Assembly: GCA_963658405.1 (NCBI GenBank)
Contig: CAVKQI010000040.1
Coordinates: forward strand, 1-19,539
From: CAG-791 sp963658405
GTDB lineage: Bacteria; Bacillota; Clostridia; Lachnospirales; Lachnospiraceae
Reading direction: 5' to 3'
Length of the DNA stretch: 19,539 nt
Shown here one piece after another: positions 7,371 through 13,962 of the stretch. How positions within the stretch are numbered: the first letter of the stretch is position 1; each line of letters starts with the position of its first letter. The notes below the pieces were generated by a model. That model did no database searches. It was not told the DNA's origin and worked only from the letters and a program-made list of their open reading frames with translations. Made by a program: the position numbers and the translations under genes.

Positions 7371-7681
7371 TACAGAAGCGCCTCCAGCTTGGCCTGCAGA
7401 GAAGCCTTGGGCATGCCGCCGATGGCCTGATCTGCCAGCTGACCGTCCTTGAGGAATACAAAGTTGGGAATAGACATCACATTGTAGCGGGAAGCCAGTG
7501 CAGGGCAGTCGTCCACGTTGACCTGACCGATCTTGATCCGTCCCTCATATTCCTGGGCCAGCTGCTCCACCACGGGAGACATCATCTTGCAGGGACCGCA
7601 CCAGTCCGCATAGAAATCGATCATCACCGGGATAGTAGACTGCAGAACTTCCTTTTCAAAATTTTCCTCTGTAAAAATCAT
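7370..7681 (-). CDS. trxA: Thioredoxin
   Basis: 103 residues, a single thioredoxin fold with the redox motif WCGPCK (27-32) and the cis-proline in SIPNF (P72). It reduces disulfides of cytoplasmic proteins using electrons from thioredoxin reductase. Length and motifs match classical TrxA. A strong AAGGAGG lies seven bases before the ATG. The stop codon overlaps the start codon of the carboxypeptidase by one base. No signal peptide is present, so despite its exported operon partners it is cytoplasmic. A possible promoter and a 13-bp tandem repeat lie directly upstream. Confidence 0.95.
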   Translation of the reverse strand: MIFTEENFEKEVLQSTIPVMIDFYADWCGPCKMMSPVVEQLAQEYEGRIKIGQVNVDDCPALASRYNVMSIPNFVFLKDGQLADQAIGGMPKASLQAKLEALL

Positions 7682-7698
7682 GGTAAACCTCCTTTTGT

Positions 7699-7749
7699 GC
7701 TTGCTGTGAATGCTTACTGTGAATATAAATGTGTATAGGTGCCGGTCAG
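7699..7749 (-). promoter_or_regulatory. Possible trxA promoter overlapped by a 13-bp tandem repeat
   Basis: On the minus strand CTGACC (7744-7749) and TATATT (7722-7727) are 16 bp apart, a plausible internal promoter. GCTTGCTGTGAAT (7699-7711) is followed directly by GCTTACTGTGAAT (7712-7724), one mismatch, and the repeat overlaps the -10. This could be an operator that regulates trxA apart from trmB. Both hexamers are imperfect. Confidence 0.35.
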
Positions 7750-7806
7750 CCTCTTCCTGCCCATATACTGCAGCGGAAAAGGCCTTCGGGATACAGGCAC
7801 GTGCGG

Positions 7807-8451
7807 TTAGTGCTTTCTGGACAGAATATACTTGCAGATGGGATTTCCCTTTACGGAAAATTTCTCCTCATACTCTGTCATGATGTTGCCCTCATTCAGG
7901 ACGCTGTCCCTGTGCAGGTCGTAGGTCAGGGCATCGATCTGAAAGACGCTCTCGGCCACTTCCTCCACGGCAAAGTCAAAGAGGGCTCTGTTGTCGGTCT
8001 TGAATTCGATGGTGCCCTCGGCGGGGAGCAGCTGATCATAGAGCCGCAGATATTCCTTGGAAGGAAGGCGGCGTCTGGCATGCCGTTCCTTGGGCCAGGG
8101 ATCGGAAAAATTCAGATAAATGCGGTCCAGTTCGCCTTTTTCAAAGACGTTGCCTAAAAGCTCGGCATCGTAGCAAAGGAACCGGAGGTTCGGCAGCTCG
8201 GCCTCCTCCTGCTTGGCCAGCGCGCGGATGAGGACACTGGAATATTTGTCCATACCGATATAATTGATGTCCGGATTTCTGGCTGCCAGTTCCACGATAA
8301 AGCGGCCCTTGCCGGAGCCGATCTCCAGACGGCAGGGGTGATCATTGCCGAAGATTTCCTGCCACTTTCCCTTGGCAGCGGGAGGATCCTGGACTACCCA
8401 GGGACTTTCTGCCAGGTGCTCCTTAGAACCCGGCACATTGCGAAGACGCAT
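7807..8451 (-). CDS. trmB: tRNA (guanine-N7-)-methyltransferase
   Basis: 214 residues, of the usual length. It transfers a methyl group from S-adenosylmethionine to N7 of guanine 46 in tRNA variable loops. Visible family features are the SAM-binding EIGSGKGRF (43-51), the signature NFSDPWPKERHARRRL (114-129), KTDN (151-154) and the C-terminal TEYEEKF (192-198) that contacts tRNA. The start MRLRNVPGSKE is preceded by AAAGGAAA; an extension to 8484 would run into the leader hairpin and is unlikely. It is the first gene of the leftward cluster, and its own leader carries the shared two-hairpin cassette. Confidence 0.96.
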   Translation of the reverse strand: MRLRNVPGSKEHLAESPWVVQDPPAAKGKWQEIFGNDHPCRLEIGSGKGRFIVELAARNPDINYIGMDKYSSVLIRALAKQEEAELPNLRFLCYDAELLGNVFEKGELDRIYLNFSDPWPKERHARRRLPSKEYLRLYDQLLPAEGTIEFKTDNRALFDFAVEEVAESVFQIDALTYDLHRDSVLNEGNIMTEYEEKFSVKGNPICKYILSRKH

Positions 8452-8473
8452 GATGTTTTCCTTTCTATTTCTA

Positions 8474-8527
8474 TGCCGCTGCAAAGCAGCGGCAGCACGA
8501 GGAGAATTTCGCGCAGGCGAATTCTCC
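8474..8527 (-). repeat. Leader hairpin cassette (H4-H1) of trmB
   Basis: Read on the minus strand, an imperfect hairpin with arms GGAGAATTCGC and GCGAAATTCTCC (8501-8527) is followed by a hairpin with arms TGCCGCTGC and GCAGCGGCA (8474-8494), then the trmB ribosome binding site. The same two hairpins in the same order, with a five- to six-base linker, stand before the lipoprotein gene (8906-8959) and, partly diverged, before the aminotransferase gene (9903-9953). Confidence 0.85.
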
Positions 8528-8579
8528 GATGTGATCCTTATAGCACCGGTAATCCACGGGGGCCCGGGCTGTCAGCCAT

Positions 8580-8608
8580 AGTTTACCAGATGTGCCCGGC
8601 ACTAACAA
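8580..8608 (-). promoter_or_regulatory. Probable trmB promoter
   Basis: On the minus strand TTGTTA (8603-8608) and TAAACT (8580-8585) are 17 bp apart. A short inverted repeat GTGCC-C-GGCAC (8592-8602) fills much of the spacer and could be an operator. Transcription would start near 8573, giving a leader of about 120 nt that contains the hairpin cassette. Confidence 0.45.
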
Positions 8609-8618
8609 GAAGGATCGG

Positions 8619-8648
8619 ATGACGCAGATACAGGAAGTGTGTTATAAT
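8619..8648 (+). promoter_or_regulatory. Extended -10 promoter of the lipoprotein gene
   Basis: TATAAT (8643-8648) is preceded by TG at 8640-8641, making an extended -10. ATGACG (8619-8624) is a 4/6 match to the -35 at a spacing of 18. Its start point near 8655 lies just before the first hairpin of the leader array, so the whole array would be transcribed. It diverges from the trmB promoter about 10 bp away. Confidence 0.65.
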
Positions 8649-8658
8649 GGGATGCATT

Positions 8659-8959
8659 CCGCTGCGATACAGCGGCAAAGAGAGGCAAAGTTTGAAAGAA
8701 ATGCCCGATGGCATTTCTTTCAAACTCGAAGGATGACGCTTGCGTCATCCTTCGGAATCCTATCGGAGAATTCGCCTTCGCGAAATTCTCCTCAGGCTGC
8801 CGCTGCAATGCAGCGGCAAAGAAAGGCAAAGTTTAAAAGAAATGCCCGATGGCATTTCTTTCAAACTCGAAGGATGACGCTTGTGTCATCCTTCGGAATC
8901 CTATCGGAGAATTCGCCTTCGCGAAATTCTCCTCAGGCTGCCGCTGTGATACAGCGGCA
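8659..8959 (+). repeat. Leader array: 141-bp four-hairpin unit in tandem, nine hairpins
   Basis: Two copies of a 141-bp unit (about 8671-8811 and 8812-8952) follow one another with few differences. Hairpins in order are H1 8659-8675, H2 8691-8724 (perfect 15-bp stem, arm TTTGAAAGAAATGCC), H3 8727-8754 (13-bp stem, arm CGAAGGATGACGC), H4 8765-8791, H1 8798-8818, H2 8832-8865, H3 8868-8895, H4 8906-8932 and H1 8939-8959. The Shine-Dalgarno sequence follows at 8961-8966. Each H1 is followed by a purine-rich, SD-like stretch, but only the last has a start codon at proper distance. The unit length is a multiple of three, so a reading frame stays open through it; the 47-residue translated repeat is probably not a protein. 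Confidence 0.92.
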
Positions 8960-8972
8960 AGGAGAGGTAATT

Positions 8973-9803
8973 ATGGAGCATACGAGGAAAAAATGGCGCC
9001 CGATGCTGGCGGCATTTCTTCTGATCATGGGCAGTGCGCAGCTGACAGCCTGCGGCAGTGCCAAAAAGGAAACGGGACAGGTGATGTCATCCGCGGAGAA
9101 TGCTTCGGAGGATGAGGTGCCCAGTGCAGAAGGGACAACGACTGACCGGGCAGAGACAGCGGATACCGCAGTCGGGACCGGGGAGTCGGAGACGGCCGCC
9201 CAGACACAGACCCAGGAGCCGGATAATGCAGTCAATGCAGAGATAGAGCAGAAGGAAATAGCGGCAGAGGGAGACAGTGTGGTGGAGATCCCCCAGTTCG
9301 TGACGCCTTCCGGGGAGAGCACCAGAAGCCTGGACGAGCTCAATAAAGAGGCAAACCGCATCGCATCCATCTATGAGGACATCAAGGATAAAGAGGATGA
9401 ATGGGCCAAAATCCGTACCTATGAGCAGAGTGCCGGCGCATACCTGCAGGCCACCGTCACCATGACGGTGCATCAGGGAGAGGAAACAGAGGAAAATCTG
9501 TCCACCCTGGCCTATAATAAGGAGACAGATACCGTAGTGACCAGCCAGGATGCCCTGGCCGGCGTGGGACTGACCGGAGAGCAGCTCAGCGTGGAGATCA
9601 ATCAGGCCTTTCAGAGTGCACAGATGTCCGGCATACTCGAAGAGATCGAGATGCAGGGCTTTCGCCTGAATCAGGACGGCATTGCAGAGCAGATCTATAT
9701 GAAGCTGCGGGTAGACACAGAGACCGAAAAGGGAAAGCAGGTTTATTTTTATTCCTATGACCCTGCAGCGAAGACACTTACGGCTCTGGAGTTTACAGAA
9801 TAG
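8973..9803 (+). CDS. Hypothetical lipoprotein
   Basis: 276 residues. The N-terminus has a basic start (EHTRKKWR), a hydrophobic segment and the lipobox LTAC with Cys at 27, so the protein is exported and lipid-anchored. An acidic Glu/Thr/Ala-rich linker (about 30-105) leads to a globular C-terminal part (about 110-276) with a charged helix around IASIYEDIKDKEDEWAKI and several predicted strands. I do not recognise the family. The start is set by GGAGAGG (8961-8967) and by the signal peptide; the frame stays open upstream to 8592 only because the 141-bp repeat is a multiple of three, and gene callers may wrongly choose that start. It is followed by the aminotransferase gene, which seems to have its own promoter. 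Confidence 0.8.
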   Translation: MEHTRKKWRPMLAAFLLIMGSAQLTACGSAKKETGQVMSSAENASEDEVPSAEGTTTDRAETADTAVGTGESETAAQTQTQEPDNAVNAEIEQKEIAAEGDSVVEIPQFVTPSGESTRSLDELNKEANRIASIYEDIKDKEDEWAKIRTYEQSAGAYLQATVTMTVHQGEETEENLSTLAYNKETDTVVTSQDALAGVGLTGEQLSVEINQAFQSAQMSGILEEIEMQGFRLNQDGIAEQIYMKLRVDTETEKGKQVYFYSYDPAAKTLTALEFTE

Positions 9804-9820
9804 AAAGATTGCGGTATAAA
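9792..9820 (+). promoter_or_regulatory. Promoter of the aminotransferase gene
   Basis: TTTACA (9792-9797) and TATAAA (9815-9820) are 17 bp apart, both close to consensus. The -35 lies inside the last codons of the lipoprotein gene. Transcription would start near 9827 and yield a leader of about 140 nt. Confidence 0.65.
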
Positions 9821-9828
9821 ATTGGGAG

Positions 9829-9953
9829 GAAATGTTTGACGGCATTTCAAATAGAGGCCATGGACACCGCATGTACCATCATCCATGGTTTATCACATGG
9901 TCGAATTCGCCTTCGCGAAATTCTCATCATGGTGCCGCAATTAATTGCGGCAC
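9829..9953 (+). repeat. Diverged leader hairpin cassette of the aminotransferase gene
   Basis: GAAATG (9829-9834) with CATTTC (9843-9848) resembles a shortened H2 of the lipoprotein leader. Next come CCATGG-rich inverted repeats (about 9858-9899). Then an H4 variant at 9903-9925 keeps GAATTCGCC, TTCGC and GAAATTCTC. Last is an H1-like hairpin with arms GTGCCGCAATT and AATTGCGGCAC (9932-9953). The ribosome binding site GGAAAGG follows at once. The order H2, H4, H1, SD is the same as in the lipoprotein leader, while the H1 arm sequence has changed with pairing kept. Confidence 0.75.
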
Positions 9954-9966
9954 GGAAAGGAAAAGA

Positions 9967-11259
9967 ATGAAAACATATGCAGAGATGTCAAAGGAAGAGC
10001 TTCTGAAGGAAAAGGAAGCACTGGAGCAGCAGTTCAAGGATGTGGAATCCAAGGGCCTTAAGCTGAACATGGCCAGAGGTAAGCCCTCCAAGGCACAGCT
10101 GGATCTCTCCAACGAGATGATGGATGTGCTCAGCTCCGACAGCTATTTTAATGATGAGACAGGCACAGACTGCCGCAACTACGGCATCGGCGAAGGCATT
10201 CCGGAGGCAAAGCGCCTGATGGGCGATATGTCCGAGGTGGGCCCCGATGACATGATCATCTTCGGCAATTCTTCTCTGAATATTATGTTTGATACCGTAT
10301 CCAGATCCTATTCCCACGGTGTCTGCGGCAATACACCCTGGTGCAAGCTGGACAACTGGAAGTTCCTCTGCCCCGTGCCGGGCTATGACCGCCATTTCAA
10401 GGTGACGGAGTTCTTCGGCGCAGAGATGATCAATATTCCCATGACCCCGGAAGGACCGGACATGGACTTGGTAGAGCAGTATGTAAACAATGACCCGGCG
10501 GTAAAGGGTATCTGGTGCGTGCCGAAGTACTCCAATCCCCAGGGCTACAGCTACTCCGATGAGACCGTAAGACGCTTTGCAGCGCTGACACCGGCTGCAC
10601 CGGATTTCCGTATTTACTGGGATAATGCCTACTCCATTCATCATCTGTACGATGACCCGGCTCACCAGGATGTGATCCTGGAGATCCTGGAGGAGTGCCG
10701 CAAGGCAGGCCATCCGGATATGGTCTACAAGTTTATCTCCACTTCCAAGGTGACCTTCCCCGGCTCCGGTCTGGCTGCACTGGCTTCTTCCCAGAAGAAT
10801 CTGGAGGACATCCGCAAGTTCATGTCCGCCCAGACCATCGGCCATGACAAGTTAAACCAGCTGCGCCACGTGCGCTTCTTCGGCAATATGTCCAATATGC
10901 ATGCCCATATGTCCAGACATGCGGCTATCCTTCGTCCCAAGTTTGAGGCAGTAGAGGAGACCTTCGAGAAAGAACTGGGCGGTCTGGGAATCGGCGAATG
11001 GACAAAGCCCAACGGCGGCTACTTCATTTCCTTTGATACGCTGGAAGGCTGCGCAAAGGCCGTAGTAGCCAAGTGTGCAGAGGCAGGTGTATCCCTGACT
11101 CCCGCAGGTGCTACCTATCCCTACGGCAAGGATCCTCACGACAGCAATATCCGTATTGCGCCTTCCTTCCCGCCTCTTGATGAGCTGAAGGAAGCCACGA
11201 AGGTATTTACCCTGGCTGTCCGTCTGGTCAGCATCGATAAATACCTGGCAGAAAAGTAA
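9967..11259 (+). CDS. PLP-dependent aminotransferase, type Ic aspartate aminotransferase-like
   Basis: 430 residues, cytoplasmic fold-type I aminotransferase of the group in Pfam Asp_aminotransf (formerly Aminotran_MocR), which includes mycobacterial Rv3722c, an aspartate aminotransferase. It probably exchanges an amino group between aspartate and 2-oxoglutarate, linking central carbon and nitrogen metabolism. Visible residues are the N-terminal NMARGKPS (34-41), FGNSSLN (99-105), YSNPQGY (188-194), the cofactor-binding YWDNAY (217-222), the Schiff-base lysine K261 in STSKVTFPGSG, and R396 in SNIRIAPSFP for the substrate carboxylate. The start follows GGAAAGGAAA; an in-frame ATG at 9832 would translate the leader hairpins, and its AGG motif is only two bases away. 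The next gene starts five bases after its stop. Confidence 0.9.
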   Translation: MKTYAEMSKEELLKEKEALEQQFKDVESKGLKLNMARGKPSKAQLDLSNEMMDVLSSDSYFNDETGTDCRNYGIGEGIPEAKRLMGDMSEVGPDDMIIFGNSSLNIMFDTVSRSYSHGVCGNTPWCKLDNWKFLCPVPGYDRHFKVTEFFGAEMINIPMTPEGPDMDLVEQYVNNDPAVKGIWCVPKYSNPQGYSYSDETVRRFAALTPAAPDFRIYWDNAYSIHHLYDDPAHQDVILEILEECRKAGHPDMVYKFISTSKVTFPGSGLAALASSQKNLEDIRKFMSAQTIGHDKLNQLRHVRFFGNMSNMHAHMSRHAAILRPKFEAVEETFEKELGGLGIGEWTKPNGGYFISFDTLEGCAKAVVAKCAEAGVSLTPAGATYPYGKDPHDSNIRIAPSFPPLDELKEATKVFTLAVRLVSIDKYLAEK

Positions 11260-11264
11260 GACAT

Positions 11265-11690
11265 ATGCAGGAAAAAACAGCACAGACAGCAGAAAAGTTA
11301 ACACCCAGGCGGCGCATGGAGCGCCGTCTGAAGATCTGTGGGATCATTCTGGTGCTCCTTGCGGCGGCGGGATGGTGCCTGCGGCCCTGGTACTACAGCT
11401 ATCTGGAAGAAGATCACAGACAGACCTGCCAGAAGGCCAGACTTGTCATTGAGGACTGGTATTACCGACTGGTGCAGGAGGAGCTGGACGCAGGAAAATC
11501 CGAAGAGGAGATCGATTATCCGGCTCTTTTAAAGCGTGCTGCGAAGGAGCACATGGATGCAGATCTGGATGACGAGCTTCGCTGCAGCGGTGTCTGCAGA
11601 TCCGGCGGCTCCTATACCATGACCATAGACCCGGAGCATCGGGTGCTGATTCACTGTGATTACGGTGATCACGGGGATTATGCCATGTAG
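11265..11690 (+). CDS. Small single-pass membrane protein, unknown
   Basis: 141 residues. A basic N-terminus (RRRMERRLK, 15-23) and one hydrophobic segment (about 24-40) anchor a mostly charged domain outside or at the membrane. That domain includes a Glu/Lys-rich helical stretch and a Cys pair in RCSGVCRSGG, then a TMTIDPEHRVLIHCDY strand-like end. I recognise no family. It begins five bases after the aminotransferase stop with only a weak GGCAGAAAAG binding site, which suggests coupling to the upstream gene. An internal ATG at 11317 (MERRLK) is an alternative start. Confidence 0.65.
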   Translation: MQEKTAQTAEKLTPRRRMERRLKICGIILVLLAAAGWCLRPWYYSYLEEDHRQTCQKARLVIEDWYYRLVQEELDAGKSEEEIDYPALLKRAAKEHMDADLDDELRCSGVCRSGGSYTMTIDPEHRVLIHCDYGDHGDYAM

Positions 11691-11739
11691 ATGCCGCACG
11701 GAGCGGCTGTTTCTGCGGAAGCAGACCCGGAGACGATTT

Positions 11740-13701
11740 ATGCTGAGTGTTCTGATTATTTTTATCTGGATGATAGTGACCACATTTCTCACAGGCTGCG
11801 GCGGCATATTGCTGCTGCAGCGACTGGCGGGGCATGGCAGAAGGCAAAGGCCGGATGCCATCGCCTGCGCCGTTGCGGGAATTGTGGTCACTACTGTTTG
11901 TGCCCAGATCTGGAGCCTGTTCGGTGGTGTGGGTGTGGGTGCGGTGATTGGCCTGGCTTTACTGAGCGCGGCAGCGGCGGGTTATATCCGATGGGAAGAA
12001 AAATCGGGGCAGTGTGATAAAGGTGGTAAGCAGAGAATTTCGGGGAATGGACGATGCGCCTTTAAGATCCGACAGAAAACGTCCGTTTCGGGAGAAAGTG
12101 CTTTTAAGGGACAACAGGGAAAAATAGCCTGTGAGGAAATTGACTATAAGAATGATTGTCACAGACTCCTTATTTTATTCTCTGGTGCTGCACTGCTCCT
12201 TCTCTATGCTTACGGGACCTCCCGGGGCTACATCCACTACGACAGTGACCTCTATCATGCCCAGAGCATCCGCTGGATCGAGACCTACGGCGTGGTGCCG
12301 GGGCTGGCGAATCTGCACACCAGACTGGGATACAACAGCGCCTCCTTTGCCCTGTCGGCTCTGTATTCCTTCGCCTTTCTGGGCGGGCAGTCCTACCATG
12401 TCTGCGCCGGCTTTCTGGCCTTTCTGACAGCGGCAGAGTGCAGCAAGGTCCTGAGACTCTTCCGGGGAAAACGCCCGGCCGCCTCTGATTTTGCCAGACT
12501 GGCAGGCATTTATTACCTGTGCACGATCTTTGATGAAATGGTCTCCCCGGCATCGGATTATTTTATGGTGCTCTGTGCCTTCTATCTGGTGATCCGGTTT
12601 CTGGCCCTGGCAGAGGAAGGCGAGAAAGATCCCTTCCCTTACGGCCTGCTGGCCATGCTGGCTGTCTATACCATCACGGTAAAGCTCTCCGCGGTGGGGC
12701 TTATCCTGTTGGCATTATTCCCACTGGCGGTATACCTGAAGCAAAAGGCCTGGCGGCCGATCCTGGTTTTTGTAGGCACGGCGCTGCTGATCAGCCTGCC
12801 CTTCCTGATCCGTAATGTGATCCTGACAGGATGGCTCTTTTATCCTATGACGGCCATCGACCTCTTTTCCGTGGACTGGAAAGTGCCCATTGGCACCGCG
12901 CAGAGCGATGCCAGAGAGATCAAGGTATGGGGCAGAGGTTATACGGATGTCTCGCTCTATGACCTGCCTTTGACAAAGTGGGTGAAGGACTGGTTTGCAG
13001 GACAGGCCTCCCTGGATAAGGTATTCCTGCTGACAGATCTGGTCATGATACCCTGTATACTGCTTTGGGGCGGCGCAGAGGGAATATGTTGCCTGCGAAA
13101 TGGTAGAAACTGCAGAAACAGAAATGTCGGTGAAGATAGTAAAAACGACGGAATAAGCAATATCGTCGGAAATGATAAAAACGTCACAAAAACGCAGGGA
13201 GAATGCAGGAAGGAAAATGAAAGCGGACGGGTAAAGGAAACAGGAAGGTCACAGAGATGGCTTGTGCTGATGACACTTCTGTTTAGTACCATTTTCTGGT
13301 TCCTGAATGCTCCCCTGATCCGGTATGGCTGTGTTTTCGTCTATTTGACGGCCTTTGTACCGGTGGGCATGGTGGCAGAATATCTGCTGGGAAAAGAGGA
13401 AGAAAAAGGAAAATATCTGCTGCACATCCTTTGCCTGGCAGCAGTGGGACTGTTCCTGTGTTACAAGCTGGCGGCCACAGGCAGAGAACAGATCCGGCAG
13501 TTCCAGAACCGCTACTGGCTGTACCAGGAGGATTACCATTCCTATGAGACGGCAGTCTATGAGATAGACGGCTTCACCTTTTATTACCCCACCCAGGGGG
13601 ATCAGGCAGGTTACGATCCATTCCCCTCTTCGCCGACGAAAGCAAAGATCCGGCTGCGGGGAGAGACACTGCGGGAGGGCTTTGCTTCCACGGCACAGTA
13701 A
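11740..13701 (+). CDS. Polytopic membrane protein, LIC_10190/GT-C glycosyltransferase-like
   Basis: 653 residues with about 12 hydrophobic segments. HYDSDLYHAQSIRWIETYG (about 167-185) places acidic residues in the first large loop, as in GT-C membrane glycosyltransferases, and IDGFTFYYPTQGDQAGYDPFP near the end resembles the LIC_10190 membrane-protein family. It may use a lipid-linked sugar in envelope assembly, but this is an inference. Two hydrophilic insertions stand out: residues about 86-140 and about 450-507, both Lys/Asn/Arg/Gly-rich, encoded by AT-richer DNA than their surroundings. The start is chosen from GGAG (11729-11732) seven bases before the ATG; starts at 11656 (GTG) or 11680 would overlap the previous gene and add basic residues. 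No clear terminator follows. Confidence 0.7.
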   Translation: MLSVLIIFIWMIVTTFLTGCGGILLLQRLAGHGRRQRPDAIACAVAGIVVTTVCAQIWSLFGGVGVGAVIGLALLSAAAAGYIRWEEKSGQCDKGGKQRISGNGRCAFKIRQKTSVSGESAFKGQQGKIACEEIDYKNDCHRLLILFSGAALLLLYAYGTSRGYIHYDSDLYHAQSIRWIETYGVVPGLANLHTRLGYNSASFALSALYSFAFLGGQSYHVCAGFLAFLTAAECSKVLRLFRGKRPAASDFARLAGIYYLCTIFDEMVSPASDYFMVLCAFYLVIRFLALAEEGEKDPFPYGLLAMLAVYTITVKLSAVGLILLALFPLAVYLKQKAWRPILVFVGTALLISLPFLIRNVILTGWLFYPMTAIDLFSVDWKVPIGTAQSDAREIKVWGRGYTDVSLYDLPLTKWVKDWFAGQASLDKVFLLTDLVMIPCILLWGGAEGICCLRNGRNCRNRNVGEDSKNDGISNIVGNDKNVTKTQGECRKENESGRVKETGRSQRWLVLMTLLFSTIFWFLNAPLIRYGCVFVYLTAFVPVGMVAEYLLGKEEEKGKYLLHILCLAAVGLFLCYKLAATGREQIRQFQNRYWLYQEDYHSYETAVYEIDGFTFYYPTQGDQAGYDPFPSSPTKAKIRLRGETLREGFASTAQ

Positions 13702-13808
13702 AGCCCCAATTATCATCCTGCAAGCGGGCAAATACGGCGCATATATCTGCGGGTCCGATCTCACACATAATTCACAGTAATTTCATTGAACGGAAAGAGG
13801 TGAAATTC

Positions 13809-13837
13809 TTGTAGGAAGTGCCCGGCCGTTGTATAGT
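13809..13837 (+). promoter_or_regulatory. Promoter of the YuiD-like gene
   Basis: TTGTAG (13809-13814) and TATAGT (13832-13837) are 17 bp apart. Transcription would start near 13844, immediately before two leader hairpins. Confidence 0.55.
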
Positions 13838-13846
13838 TAATTTGTA

Positions 13847-13914
13847 TGCAGCACTGCATTTTTATGCAGCCGTGCTGCACAGAGGCGGCGGAGATTTCGG
13901 CATGATATCTGCCG
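13847..13914 (+). promoter_or_regulatory. Two leader hairpins before the YuiD-like gene
   Basis: TGCAGCAC (13847-13854) pairs with GTGCTGCA (13872-13879), and an alternative CTGCAT/ATGCAG hairpin sits inside it. CGGCA (13898-13902) pairs with TGCCG (13910-13914). Both lie between the promoter and the AAGGAG at 13951. Confidence 0.45.
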
Positions 13915-13962
13915 TCAAAAGGATTTCTTCAGATTTACGTGTACAGAGAAAAGGAGATGCTG

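Noticed and set aside
8701..8736. Short upstream frame in each 141-bp unit, reading MPDGISFKLEG, as a leader peptide
   Set aside because: The ATG has no binding site at normal distance and lies inside the stem of H2; the aminotransferase leader shows a similar MFDGIS but this follows from the shared hairpin sequence.
8659..8959. Tandem repeat considered as a CRISPR array
   Set aside because: Only two 141-bp units, each made of four different hairpins, with no short repeat-spacer alternation and no cas gene nearby.
9832..9966. Upstream in-frame ATG at 9832 as start of the aminotransferase
   Set aside because: Its AGGAGG-like motif is only two bases from the ATG and close to the likely transcription start; the extra 45 residues are encoded by the hairpin cassette, and the family N-terminus fits the start at 9967.
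11740..11802. FLTGCGG near the N-terminus of the large membrane protein as a lipobox
   Set aside because: There is no basic n-region before it in the chosen start and the segment continues as a membrane helix of a polytopic protein.
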